From Planctobacterium sp047947135 (GTDB taxonomy: Bacteria > Pseudomonadota > Gammaproteobacteria > Enterobacterales > Alteromonadaceae): a DNA stretch of 64,000 nucleotides. A program made the translations under genes and the position numbers. The DNA lies in contig CP170457.1 of assembly GCA_047947135.1 (NCBI GenBank), forward strand, positions 3,596,001-3,660,000, given 5' to 3'. Under the pieces are notes generated by a model. That model ran no database searches, had not been told where the DNA came from, and worked only from the letters and a program-made list of their open reading frames with translations. This document shows positions 1-9,900 of this stretch, piece after piece; position 1 is the stretch's first letter, and each line of letters opens with the position of its first letter.

Positions 1-258
1 CCAAGTGTGATACCAAGATTTAGGAGCAAATATTCGGTCTTTATTAAATTTGAACGCTTTAATTATCTCATCACTTGTTTTACCCGAAGCAAGCCCCAGT
101 GCAATAATGCCACCAATGCTTGTGCCTGCAATACAATCACAATGATTTTTTACTTCAGATTTAAAATAGTGCTCAATATTTCTAATGACTTCGGCTGTAT
201 ATAAACCTCTATAACCACCACCTGTTAAAGATAATATTTTAACTAGCTCAGATAGCAT
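1..258 (-). CDS. Patatin-like phospholipase, N-terminal part (runs off the window)
   Basis: Reading leftward from an ATG at 258, the visible 86 codons contain the two N-terminal signatures of patatin lipases. The first is the glycine-rich oxyanion loop (LTGGGYRGLYTA, residues 11-22). The second is the nucleophile elbow GTSIGG (about residues 49-54), whose serine would form a Ser-Asp dyad with an Asp lying outside the window. Patatins hydrolyse acyl chains of membrane phospholipids; the form with GGG-x-RG close to the N-terminus resembles the effectors used in some anti-phage abortive systems such as CapV of CBASS. The start codon overlaps the end of the upstream gene by 11 bases, so the two are probably translationally coupled. 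No signal peptide is visible, so a cytoplasmic enzyme is likely. Family assignment is firm; the defence role is inference. Confidence 0.85.
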   Translation of the reverse strand, partial: MLSELVKILSLTGGGYRGLYTAEVIRNIEHYFKSEVKNHCDCIAGTSIGGIIALGLASGKTSDEIIKAFKFNKDRIFAPKSWYHTW

Positions 259-688
259 GAACGGTTACGCCTTCACTTCTATAAAATGGACTATCTTTTC
301 CTACAATTACGGCCCCCGGATAAAGCTCTACTGCTAAAAACCCCGAATCTAATATGTATGGAGAGTACTGTGTTCCAACTCCTTGTACAAAAGTCCCATA
401 GTCCTGACATAACTTAGCACTGTCTTTATATTCAATTTCGAAGTGCAGTACTGTCATATCAAAAAAATATCTCACCACTCTCTTTAAAGCCTCTGTTAAC
501 TTTGGCTTCTTCATATCAGCAACCATGCTAAATGCTGCCATAATTGAAGCTTCAGTCGTAATATACTTTTTGTTTAACGAGCCTGATGGACTAAATAATT
601 TAAAAAGTGGGTGAGATTTATTCTTATCATGATAAATGATGGCAAGGCCAGCTAGACCTATGCCATCAATGACGTAAATATTGGACAT
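248..688 (-). CDS. Unknown 146-residue protein, middle gene of the patatin operon
   Basis: I do not recognise this family. The protein is 146 residues long with no signal peptide or clear membrane helix. The N-terminus (MSNIYVIDGIGLAGLAIIYH) looks like a beta-strand and hairpin, and there is a basic helix near residues 60-72. A strong Shine-Dalgarno (AAGGAG) precedes the ATG at 688. It starts 24 bases after the 131-residue gene and its TGA overlaps the patatin start by 11 bases, so it is the second gene of a three-gene leftward operon. Its position suggests a sensor, adaptor or regulator for the lipase, but nothing in the sequence proves this. Confidence 0.7.
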   Translation of the reverse strand: MSNIYVIDGIGLAGLAIIYHDKNKSHPLFKLFSPSGSLNKKYITTEASIMAAFSMVADMKKPKLTEALKRVVRYFFDMTVLHFEIEYKDSAKLCQDYGTFVQGVGTQYSPYILDSGFLAVELYPGAVIVGKDSPFYRSEGVTVHAI

Positions 689-712
689 TGAAGCTCCTTT
701 TCTTTATTCGTG

Positions 713-1108
713 TTATTTTTCAGAAAGGTTTAGCAGGGAATTTACATCCTCACTACTATATTCAGCAGCTATTGGGGCAATACTGTCTAAAGCGGATATA
801 CCAATAACTTCATTTGTTACAAATGAATCCATATCATCGAAAAATGAATGAGTAGCTTGCTTATTTTCTAGAACCTCCTGAACAAGTAAGCTCAATCCTT
901 GCTCTGAACATGCAAAAAAGTCACCTGAAACTCTGTTATTTACTTTTACTAATGAACTTGTTCTAGAAAGTAATTGAGGCAAAGTAGCTCGAACCGAATT
1001 AAAGTTAACTTCTGAACCAACATGCTCTGAGATAAACTGCGATACAGTATTACTTTGCATTCGAGACACGATAGCTTCGATTTTAGCCTTACCCTTTAAT
1101 GTAGACAT
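713..1108 (-). CDS. Unknown 131-residue protein, first gene of the patatin operon
   Basis: This family is not recognised. The ATG at 1108 follows a usable ribosome site (AGGT, 7-base spacer). Residues about 37-75 read like a small helix-turn-helix with a beta wing (SVRATLPQLLSR followed by VKVNNRVSGDFFAC), which would suit DNA binding, but the match is only by eye. The C-terminal third is acidic (DDMDSF, YSSEDVN). It is the promoter-proximal gene of the operon and could act as its repressor, perhaps through the paired TGTACAGT sites just upstream. That function is inference. Confidence 0.65.
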   Translation of the reverse strand: MSTLKGKAKIEAIVSRMQSNTVSQFISEHVGSEVNFNSVRATLPQLLSRTSSLVKVNNRVSGDFFACSEQGLSLLVQEVLENKQATHSFFDDMDSFVTNEVIGISALDSIAPIAAEYSSEDVNSLLNLSEK

Positions 1109-1135
1109 ACCATTTACCTGTAATGAAACCCTTTG

Positions 1136-1163
1136 TGTACAGTTTAGTCAACAACTGTACAGT
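1136..1163. promoter_or_regulatory. Paired TGTACAGT sites upstream of the patatin operon
   Basis: The octamer TGTACAGT occurs at 1136-1143 and 1156-1163. The copies are exactly 20 bases apart (about two helical turns) and each contains the palindrome TGTACA. The pair begins 28 bases upstream of the first gene, which is a plausible operator or activator position. No binding protein can be named from the sequence. Confidence 0.35.
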
Positions 1164-1255
1164 ATGCAAATTCTGTATTAGTTAATGAATAATACTACCC
1201 ACTCCTTATCGCAAATACTTATTCGCTTCTCAGCTAGTTGCCGCTTTGTCTTTAA

Positions 1256-1302
1256 GTACTTGGACATGTACTTGCATGTACTTGGACACAAGTACTTGGA
1301 CA
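1256..1302. repeat. REP-like cluster of four GTACTTG units beside the RAYT gene
   Basis: Four units starting with GTACTTG follow one another at 1256, 1268, 1278 and 1292, three reading GTACTTGGACA and one shortened to GTACTTGCAT. Units three and four form a perfect 7-bp inverted repeat with a GACA loop (1278-1295). Short palindromic repeats next to a Y1 transposase gene are the hallmark of REP/RAYT loci, where the transposase binds and cleaves such hairpins. I infer that these are the substrate or the remnant of it. Confidence 0.6.
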
Positions 1303-1318
1303 TGGACACACACAATAT

Positions 1319-1334
1319 CTGTACCTGAGTACAG
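1319..1334. repeat. Inverted repeat CTGTAC-CTGA-GTACAG upstream of the RAYT gene
   Basis: A perfect 6-bp inverted repeat with a 4-base loop lies 62 bases before the transposase start. It shares the GTAC core with the adjacent repeats and with the TGTACAGT sites at 1136 and 1156. It may be another transposase-recognised hairpin or an operator for the transposase gene. Confidence 0.4.
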
Positions 1335-1396
1335 TATCATTTTTGACCAGATATGGTAGAAATAAACAAAAGGACAATGATTCAGGATGAGTCTCT

Positions 1397-2386
1397 ATGC
1401 CAAGAGCAAGGAAAACACTGGTGTGTACCGCAGACACACCCTATTACCACTGCGTATCACGCTGCGTCAGGCGGGCATTTTTATGTGGTGAAGATATCGT
1501 CACTGGCAACAACTATGAGCATCGTCGCCAATGGGTGGAAGACAGACTGCATTTACTGGCTGAAGTATTTAGCATTGACGTTTGTGCCTATGCAGTAATG
1601 AGTAACCATACCCATGTTGTCCTGCATATTCATGAGCCACAGGCGCAACACTGGTCAGTTGAAGAAGTGCTTAACCGCTGGCACAGGCTGTATAAAGGAA
1701 CTTTACTGACACGACAATACACAAACCCTGCCCAACGGCCTGCTATGCCGGCAGTATTGATTAAAACCGTTCAGGATATCGCCGATATCTGGCGACAACG
1801 ATTATGCAGTATCAGCTGGTTTATGCGGGCTTTAAATGAGCCGATTGCCAGACAAGCCAACCAGGAAGATAACTGCACTGGCAGGTTCTGGGAAGGTCGC
1901 TTTAAATCTCAGGCATTGTTAGATGAAACCGCACTGGCTGCCTGCATGGCCTATGTTGACCTCAATCCCATACGGGCCAGAATGGCCAAAACACCGGAAA
2001 CCTCTGACCATACCAGTATTCAGTATCGTATTCATGCCGCGAAAGCAGGGAAAGTGCCTAAACGACTGATGCCCTTTGCCGGTTATCCCAGAAAGAAGAT
2101 GCCTCACGGCATTCCGTTAAAGTTAACCGATTACCTGTCACTGGTGGATTTAACCGGCAGACACATGGCCAAGAACAAAAAAGGCTGTATTGAGGATGCA
2201 GAGCTACCCATTTTGACCAGACTCAACATCAATGCAGCGCAATGGGAAGAGCTAACCCATCATTTTGAACGCTGCTTTTATCAGGCAGCAGGCAGTGAAG
2301 AACATTTAATCAGGTATCAGCAAAATAACGGTTTGCAACGCATCCGGGGCAGAACCAATGCAAGGCGGTTGTTAAGCTCTGGCTGA
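1397..2386 (+). CDS. Y1/IS200-like REP-associated tyrosine transposase (RAYT)
   Basis: The 329-residue protein carries the HUH nuclease signature in SNHTHVVLH (His71, His73) and the probable catalytic Tyr186 in AYVDLNPIRARM, the conserved block of RAYT-type Y1 transposases. These enzymes cleave one DNA strand at REP hairpins through a 5'-phosphotyrosine link, and they are usually single-copy and not flanked by IS ends. The ATG at 1397 has an AGGATGAG ribosome site. A palindromic repeat cluster lies directly upstream, and no terminal inverted repeats are seen, both of which fit RAYT rather than a mobile IS200. It reads divergently from the patatin operon. The C-terminal extension after residue 200 is rich in basic residues, as expected for hairpin binding. 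Confidence 0.85.
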   Translation: MPRARKTLVCTADTPYYHCVSRCVRRAFLCGEDIVTGNNYEHRRQWVEDRLHLLAEVFSIDVCAYAVMSNHTHVVLHIHEPQAQHWSVEEVLNRWHRLYKGTLLTRQYTNPAQRPAMPAVLIKTVQDIADIWRQRLCSISWFMRALNEPIARQANQEDNCTGRFWEGRFKSQALLDETALAACMAYVDLNPIRARMAKTPETSDHTSIQYRIHAAKAGKVPKRLMPFAGYPRKKMPHGIPLKLTDYLSLVDLTGRHMAKNKKGCIEDAELPILTRLNINAAQWEELTHHFERCFYQAAGSEEHLIRYQQNNGLQRIRGRTNARRLLSSG

Positions 2387-2484
2387 ACATTTAATCTTAT
2401 CAATATCCTGTTGCCATGCTTGTTCTGAGCCTTAACTTTTCAGTTACAAAGGAAGTCACTTTAAATTAAGTTTTCCAATGTAGC

Positions 2485-2772
2485 CTATATTCGTTTAATC
2501 GCTATCTTGTATACCTGATTCCGCTCTCGCTTTCCGACTGCAACCACGGATACAACTAACTCAGTATCTCTGACCTGATATACCAATCTGTAACCAGCAC
2601 TGCGTAACTTAATCTTATAGCAGTCCTGCATTCCGTTGACCCTTGATGACTCAACCCTTGGATTTGATAATCTCTCCCTGAGCTTTTTGGCAAATTGTTG
2701 TCTGATTGAACCGTCAAGCTTAGACCACTCTTTTTCAGCATCTCGCTTAAAGACCAGTTTATAAGTCGTCAA
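2485..2772 (-). CDS. relE: RelE-family toxin of a type II toxin-antitoxin pair
   Basis: This 95-residue basic protein has the RelE/ParE fold pattern: an N-terminal YKLVFKRDAEKEW strand-helix, and a C-terminal strand series with DCYKIKLRSAGYRLVYQV and a VGKRERNQVY end. RelE proteins cleave mRNA on the ribosome; the conserved basic and aromatic residues near the end (KRER, Tyr) are in the expected place. Its start lies inside the 3' end of the antitoxin gene (14-base overlap), the usual antitoxin-first arrangement. It is full-length for the family and appears intact. The pair lies between a transposase gene and the RHS locus, typical of accessory DNA. Confidence 0.88.
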   Translation of the reverse strand: MTTYKLVFKRDAEKEWSKLDGSIRQQFAKKLRERLSNPRVESSRVNGMQDCYKIKLRSAGYRLVYQVRDTELVVSVVAVGKRERNQVYKIAIKRI

Positions 2773-3010
2773 TGTTTACCTCGACTTCGTCCTGATCCAT
2801 CCTCTCTTTAACTATCTGAGCCAATTCGATGTCTTCTAACTTGTCCAGCATAGCTTCATAAGCATCCGCGGGAATGCAATAAAACTCAGGTTTATTCCTG
2901 TTTAAAACGGCAACAGGAAAACCGTCACCTTGCTCTATCACCGCCATAGGATTCTTTTTAAGTTCAGAAATACTGGTTGTGTTGTCTGCTAATATGGGTC
3001 TTACACTCAT
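2759..3010 (-). CDS. relB: RelB/Phd-YefM-type antitoxin
   Basis: This 83-residue protein opens with the Phd/YefM-like DNA-binding half (ADNTTSISELKKNPMAVIEQ, then GFPVAVLNRNKPEFYCIP) and ends in an acidic tail (DEVEVNIDDL) of the kind that wraps the toxin. It overlaps the relE-like gene by 14 bases and precedes it, so the two are co-transcribed. Antitoxins of this class repress their own promoter. Upstream there is a repeated ATAAGT (3048 and 3057) that could be part of an operator, but I give that little weight. Confidence 0.87.
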   Translation of the reverse strand: MSVRPILADNTTSISELKKNPMAVIEQGDGFPVAVLNRNKPEFYCIPADAYEAMLDKLEDIELAQIVKERMDQDEVEVNIDDL

Positions 3011-3078
3011 TTCTACGCCTCAATAAAACCTGTTAATGGCACTTAAAATAAGTCTCATAAGTATCAAAGTCAAATAAA

Positions 3079-3098
3079 AAGACCTGTTAAAAGGTCTT
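3079..3098 (-). terminator. Rho-independent terminator candidate
   Basis: On the minus strand, AAGACC - 8-base loop - GGTCTT is followed by TTTTATTT. It lies between the RHS/immunity genes and the relBE-like pair, so it would prevent read-through from the former into the latter. The 6-bp stem is modest. Confidence 0.45.
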
Positions 3099-3156
3099 GT
3101 AAATAGGAAAACTATCCAGCCTGAAATATTAGGACAAACACTCGGTTAAAAGAAAT

Positions 3157-3180
3157 GAAAAACCCGCCGGAGCGGGTTTG
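3157..3180 (-). terminator. Rho-independent terminator of the RHS/immunity operon
   Basis: The hairpin AACCCGC-loop-GCGGGTT is GC-rich. Read on the minus strand it is followed by TTTTTCATTTC, a good U-tract. It lies about 90 bases downstream of the putative immunity gene. Confidence 0.7.
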
Positions 3181-3205
3181 GTTACAATGGGTGTCTCGTA
3201 AAGTT

Positions 3206-3267
3206 TATCATGGCTGTCCATGTAAGTTCTCTCTAGATAGCTATCATGGCTGTCCATGTAAGTTCTC
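3206..3267. repeat. 26-bp perfect direct repeat, two copies, 3' of the RHS/immunity pair
   Basis: A 26-base sequence occurs identically at 3206-3231 and 3242-3267, a 36-base period. Each copy contains the inverted repeat CATGG-CTGT-CCATG. The second copy ends 4 bases before the stop codon of the immunity-like gene. RHS loci often gain and lose 3' tip/immunity cassettes, and short repeats at such places can be the scars; that reading is inference. Confidence 0.7.
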
Positions 3268-3270
3268 CTT

Positions 3271-3933
3271 CTAATTTAGTTTTGAAAGGTCATATGCTGG
3301 TGAATTTAAAGCTAATTTAATAAACGTTTCATAAGAAGCTTCGGGATGTTTTTCATTTACTTTTCGAATCCAATAATCTGCGTTCCCTAATTGCCCATCC
3401 AGCTTAACCAAGCCAGTTTTGACGAAATATGCAGCTAAAAAACCAGCTTCCATACTACCTAAATCAATAGCTTTTTTAAAATTGATTACAACAACCTCAT
3501 CATCATTTTCTAGAAAATAATTCCCAGTGTATGCTAAAGCTTTATAGGTATAAAAAACGGAACTCTGTTTTGGTTCAATTTTTTCCAGCTGACTCAATAT
3601 TGATAACGCTCGAAGAACTTCTATATGGTTTTTCGCCATTGTAAATGACATTCTTCCTGCAACTTCGAGCCCATACGCTGATTCATTTATGGAAGAAATT
3701 AGCCAATACTCCATCGCTTTTTCAATTTGTCCGTTATGAAATAAGCAATCCCCCGCAACAGCAACTTGATAAGCAACATCCTTTATGTGTTTTTTATCTA
3801 CTTTTGATAGCTCATTGGCAAAGATACAGCTTTGCTCTCCATGATGATATGGAACTAATTGAACTTGTGCACCAATGGATTTACTTAAGCCACCAAGCAG
3901 TAATATTAGTGTGGAAATTAATCGTGTTATCAT
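3271..3933 (-). CDS. Exported hypothetical protein, probable RHS immunity partner
   Basis: About 220 residues. I place the start at the ATG at 3933, because GAAGGTG precedes it with good spacing; an in-frame TTG at 3945 overlaps the RHS stop codon. The N-terminus is a typical Sec signal peptide (basic MITRL, hydrophobic ISTLILLLGGLSKS, cleavage near SIGA-QVQL) with no lipobox cysteine. The mature part reads as helical TPR/Sel1-like repeats (AGRMSFTMAKNHIE, AYTGNYFLENDDE, FKKAIDLGSMEAGFLAAYF). The gene follows the toxin gene directly, is co-oriented and ends before a terminator, which is the standard place for a cognate immunity protein. Export to the periplasm suggests the toxin acts there. 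No named family is recognised; the role is inferred from position. Confidence 0.6.
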   Translation of the reverse strand: MITRLISTLILLLGGLSKSIGAQVQLVPYHHGEQSCIFANELSKVDKKHIKDVAYQVAVAGDCLFHNGQIEKAMEYWLISSINESAYGLEVAGRMSFTMAKNHIEVLRALSILSQLEKIEPKQSSVFYTYKALAYTGNYFLENDDEVVVINFKKAIDLGSMEAGFLAAYFVKTGLVKLDGQLGNADYWIRKVNEKHPEASYETFIKLALNSPAYDLSKLN

Positions 3934-3941
3934 CTTCACCT

Positions 3942-6900
3942 TCAATTTTGCTTATCTAATACATTTTCAATCATTGTTCCTCCCGGATCTGCTAACAGTT
4001 TCAATTCATTCGGAACAGGTGGAACAATTGAATCTAGATTTGGATGAGAATATCCATTTGTCGGAGCATTACAATATTCAATACAAATTGCTCCCCGTGC
4101 TACACCTCCCAACGCTCTCTCCATGACTTGTCCTAAGGGCTGCTTAGCAACAGATTCAACTTGGAGGACCTCTTGCCACTCCGAAAGCCTTCCTGTGCAG
4201 TCATCATATACAGCATTATTGGTGCAACCGTTGAAAACTTTATTGTCCCAAGGGTTAGCATTTGAATAATTATCTCCTTCCAAAAGAATATCCAATAAAT
4301 CCCCAAACTTCGAAGACTTGGATCTTTTCCACTCTAAAATCTTTTCCCAGTTTGAAGCCATCAGATCCTTACTCGAACCTTGTTTGTTCAAAAACAAATC
4401 AAATTCAGTCTCAGGCAGTTCAGCTACTACTCTATCCCTTTCAGCCTGCTGTTTTTGAATACGTTTATCTTTAGAACTTTGCTGACTCCCTTTAGACTCC
4501 TTCGCATCCGTCGAATCCCCACCACTCGTAAATGCTTCCTTCAAATTACTAATCCCCAACGGATCAAACTTAAAGTTGCACTTGCCAGTGGTGCAACTCT
4601 GCCCAACCCCCATCGCATATGACTTGGCCATACTCTTAATCAGATTACCCCAAACAGCCCCTCCAGCACCGTTTGACCATGCTTTATAGGTTTTCGCTAT
4701 AGTTGAGACCATCTTAACGGTATTGTAAATCGAGTAAGCAGTCTGAAGGAACGCACCAAAGCTGCCTAAGGCACTGAATATTGCCCCCATTGCCAATCCC
4801 TGTGCGTAATTCATGGCAAACATCAGTACAAACTGGAATAAATACCCACTCGGATCCGTTGCATTTAACGGGTTATTCAAAACATAAGAATAACGGTTCA
4901 GGTTTTGGGTATTGGTGGCCGCCTGAATAAATGGATCCGCAGACAGGAACCTGGCCAGTACAGGATCATAAATTCGACCATTCATATGAATAAGGCCCGC
5001 ACCATCAACATGCTCATGGCCGGTAAATCCACGATTTAGTTTTATTGGTACCGGTAAGTTTACGGTGTACTTAGCATGCACATCGATAGACTCTGCTGTC
5101 AGCCCGGCCACTGCCCAGTTGGTGCCACGTCTGGCACCCCAGGCATCAAAACTGAAGCGTTGTAGATCTTCGCCTTTATGGTTCACGCTGGCAACGATAC
5201 TGCCAAGGTGATCTTTGTAGAAGTATCGGTATTCCAGACTATTAGGATCATTACCCTGCTGAATAACCTGAGCAAAACCACCGATATGACGTTTTGTGGT
5301 TGTCACCCCGTCTTTGATCACATATTCAACATTGCCCACATACCAGGTCGTTGTTACTTCACCGTTTTCGTCATCGACACGTTTATAACGGGATAAATCG
5401 GTTCCGTAACTAAATTCTGCTACATAGTCGTCTTTGACAATTCGGCTGGGTTTATCAAAGGTCGTGTAATCAATGTTACGCCCCCGGCCACTGGTCATGT
5501 TGCCATTACCATCGTAACTGTAATTGCTGTTATTACTGCAGCCTGCGTAAGAGCCCGCTATGCCTCTGACGGCGTGTGGCTTATTGGTACTATCGTAACA
5601 GTAGAAACCTAAGCCCGTTTTAAAGCGGATATTACCGTTGTCATAATACCGCACACGTTGGGTGGTATAGCCATGCACTTCACTGTGGGTAAGTCTGTTC
5701 ATCATGTCGTACTGGAACGTTTCTTCCAGGTTCTGATTGACATCTTTACGCCATGAAACGTTGCCTAACACATCCCAGCGATACTCTTCTAACTGAACAG
5801 AGCCGTTTTCACCACCGATACGGAACTCTGCCAGACCAGTGTCATCATGTGTTGTCGCCCAGCCTTCGTTAACATCATTATGCATGCTGAACGACGTTAC
5901 TGTGCCGTACTCATCCTGTGATTTCGCTTCATAGTAGACAACGCCTGTCTGTTGGTCGACAACGCCTGCCTGATAGCCATACTGGTTATAGTGGTATTCC
6001 ACAGACCCACCTGTGGCATCCGTCGTTACTGACACCCTGCCAACAGCGTCATACTGTTTGGATTCCATGTACACTGCATCTTCCAGCGCATGTACCACAC
6101 CAGTGCTGCGGCCCAGGGCATCATAACTATAGGTCTTTTTGACCATACGGGTGACGTTATTCTCGGCATCGGTGACTCGTTTGGCCAGATCTTCGGTGCT
6201 GTGCAACAGTCCCAGCGCTTTCGTGGAGGTGTTACCCAATGACGCCGTGTCATAAGTATGACGAATATGGCTGGTCAGGCTGCCACTTGCAATCGTACCA
6301 AGGTAGCGTTTGTGGTCTGTCACCCGACCAAGGGTATCGTAAATCATTTGACTCTGATTGCCGTTGCCATCAGTCTGGGTTAGCAGGTTCCCCAGCGCAT
6401 CGTATGTATAGGTCCAGTTGCCTTTGTCAGGGTCATTCATGGCGCGTTTAAAGTACCCTTTGCCGGTTGTGACTCCCGCCGTATCGTAAGACAGTGTAAT
6501 TGGTGCGCCATCGCCAGGCCCATCCAGCAGTATAAGATTACCTACATTGTCATAACCGTATAACGTTGTAATAGTTTCGGATGTATCGCTACTGGCGTCC
6601 GGCAGGGTCTCAACGACTGACCGCAGCAGACCTACGGCGTCTTTGGTTTCTGCGTGCGCCCTTAGCGTGTCAAATTCAGCTTTTGTCGGTTGCGGATTCG
6701 CTTCCGAAGGGCTGTATTGTGTCACCGTCAAACCATCATAAGCCATATGCCAGATGCTGCCATTTGGTCGTTTAGTTTCGATGACCCGATCTAACTTGTC
6801 ATATTTAAACTCGGTGTAATACAGGCTTGTTGCGCCAATAGCCGGCTGGTATTTCCGCCAGGTGCGGCCAATGTCATCGTATAACGTATCTGTGAACGTC

Positions 6901-9900
6901 CACTCCCCGGCAAAGTTAAGGGTCGCGGTCCGCAAATTCCGGGCTTGTGCATCAAAGTGCTCAACGACAGTTGGTGCACCTTTGGACTCTGTCACTTTGG
7001 CGTAAACAGCCCCGTCCGTACAGGCTTCTTCGCCGGCTACAGAAGCGAGGTCACTACACCATAACTGAACTGTCTGACTACCACTGCCATCTTCCGCCAG
7101 GGTGCGATATAAACGCCCCAGATTGCTGTAATAATTGGTTGTAGTAAAACCGTTAGCATCAGTTTGCGAATCCACATACCCAAAGGCTTTGGCCTTATTG
7201 CTTCTGCTGTAAGTCGTGGTCAGAGATACCGAATCATCAAGCACCTTTGTTTCAGTTTCGACAAAACGACCAGTGCTGTCATAGGTATAAGTCGAAACGC
7301 GGGTATCAAAATTCTCTCCGGACACCTCGATACGTTGTGGATTACCGAATGTGTCACGTTGTTTGTATTCGGTAATGACCTTATATTTGACCGTATTCGG
7401 CTCCAGTGTTTCCTTTTCCAGAAGTCCAGTCGCAGAATCGTACTGGTAGCTTGTTTCACGCACTGTCGTGTTTGCCGCATCAGAGCGGTTGTGGGTGACT
7501 TTACGGGCCGTCAGGCGCAATCCATAGTGATTGGTAGACCATGTGTCTGCTGTCGTCTTCGTTACCGTTAAACGCGGATTAGATGCGCAGTCACCGGCAT
7601 TGCACTCTGTAATTAACTCTTCTGTTTTGTACGGATGACCATAATTGTCCACAAGGTCGGTATAACCGGATACATTCTTAAGCGAAACAACCTTCTGATG
7701 GGTTTGCTGACCAGAGTTAACATCAAAGTACTTTTCTTCACTTCGTTCACTAAATATAAACACCGTGCCTGGATAGACTGATTTCTCCTGATAGCTGACC
7801 GTTGATTCACTGAGTTTGTCGTAGCTGATCAGCGTTTCTTCATAGCTATGACAGGTTGGTTCCCAGTCAGTGTCTGTGCAACTGAATACAGTTTCATATT
7901 CCACTCGCTGCAACGAAGATGTTTTAGAAACCATCGCTCCAATATAAGGGAAGTCCTGACGGTATTTAGCAACTTCCTTGCGCCCTGTGGTCAGGTTATG
8001 AATGCGTAATTCACTGAAACCTAATGTTCCCCGTCCTACCTGCGATCGGCCGTTGACGTAATGGTACTTGTTAACCATTTCGCCCTTTTCGTACAAATGC
8101 ACGACTTGCATTGGATAGACGATATCCAACACTCGACTGCCATTACCCCAATTACTGTAGTCCAGAGAAGAGACATCACCACGCGTGTACACGGCAGTAT
8201 CTGTTAACGGGCGATAACCGATATAAGTGTTTAGACCATATCCATCTGTGACTTTTTGGATCTTTCTCAGTGGTCTATGTTTACGCTTATACAGTCGTAA
8301 ATCACCACCATCGTGTGTCATATAGTCAGCAAATCCGTCTCCATTGAAATCGGCAAACAGAGATGCCTCATAATCATAGGTATGGATATTGGTTACATTG
8401 TCAGCTTCAAAGTCAAAACCGGTGGGGGTTTCAACAAATCGTTTAACTCTCCATGCCTGAACTCTGACGTCATAACCTGGGGGAGTAAACCCACTATAAG
8501 GGTCACGGTTGATGATATAAGGATCTTCGGATACATATAGAAGATCAACATAGCCATCTAAATCGTAATCACTGAAATGCACAACATCGGCTTTTTCACC
8601 CAACACGCCAATATGCTGCGTTTGTCCAAATAAATCTTCGCCGGTGGACTGTAATTTGCCAGTGTTAATGCGGAATGCCCAGCTGGCCGTCGCATCATCA
8701 GAACCAGCTCGATAGACAAGATCATTTAATCCATCGTTATTTAAATCAACCGGACGCAGCTTTTCGGTCCCGGAAGAAGTACCAATTATCTGACGTTCAA
8801 CGAACTCACCAGATGTGGCTGTCGCCAAAAAGACACGACGAGTTTCTCTGACCGTTTCAGTATAAGCGGAACAATTAAAGTCGTTTCCAACCAGCCTGCC
8901 ATTTTGTTGATCTTTGGATTCCTCCGGCATGAGGTAATCTTCATCGATGTACTGCGAATCTCTGGGTGGCAAACTGATAACAGATGAGTCGCTGTTGTTT
9001 CCGCTCAGTTGGTTCATACCACCTGGATTGCTATTCTCAATATAGCAATTATTATTACGCTTCCTGGTTTTTTCCTGTACGTACATCATTAAGTCTGCAC
9101 GACCATCACCATTGAAATCTGACACGACGACATTGTCATTCATATCTTTGGTGTAAATATTGAAGAAGTGACCTTCTCCAGCGTCCCCTGGAACACCATT
9201 AAATGTAAGCTGCTGGGTCAGCGTGCCCCAATCTACGGTGACACCAGTTTGTGAAAACCGTTTCTGAGGACCGTCAAAATAGAAGATTTTATAGATGCCG
9301 TTTGCAGAATCATTTACTGCGGCCAGAAGGTCAGCGTAACCATCACCGTTAAAGTCAGCAAGCCTTGCTTTTTCACGTTCATATACCGGGATCCACGTGT
9401 TTACTTTGTCAGCCGGATTATAAAAAATACCGTCGGATAAAACGTAGTGCCAATATCCTCCATCAGCAAACAGAATATCGTGACGGCTGTCACCATCCAG
9501 ATCTGCTATCTGCCAACTGTTTCTGAAATCTAAATCAGCAAATTGACTCAAGCGCGGTGGTGAAGCAGATTCTCCGATATCTTCACCTCCATAGACTGCT
9601 ACTAAATGGTCCTGAGGGTCATTCCGGTGGTTTCTGACCGCCAGAATATCAGTGCGACCATCGCCATTTATATCGGCGAAACGGATCCCCTTGAATCGAT
9701 TTGAAGGAACGATATTGTTGAAACTGGATCCCGTCTCATAAAATGGATTGAAGTTTCCGTTTGCATCATATAGTTCACCACCTTTAGCCCACTCAAACTG
9801 AGTCTCTGGTAGACAAGTGCTGCCATTACACACCTTGATGCTGGTCATAATCCCTACATCTACATCATAGGTCGGTGTATAAGTTCGAAGTAAGGTATTG

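Noticed and set aside
1..1108. CBASS operon
   Set aside because: The lipase resembles CapV, but no CD-NTase is present in the visible part and the partners do not match Cap2 or Cap3, so the label is not justified.
1256..1302. Short CRISPR-like array
   Set aside because: The units are 10-14 bases, directly abutting, with no spacers of regular length and no cas genes; REP-like repeats next to a RAYT explain them.
6026..6253. Small genes within the RHS gene on either strand (here and elsewhere in 4-14 kb)
   Set aside because: They are out-of-frame shadows of a continuous 10 kb coding frame with clear repeats.
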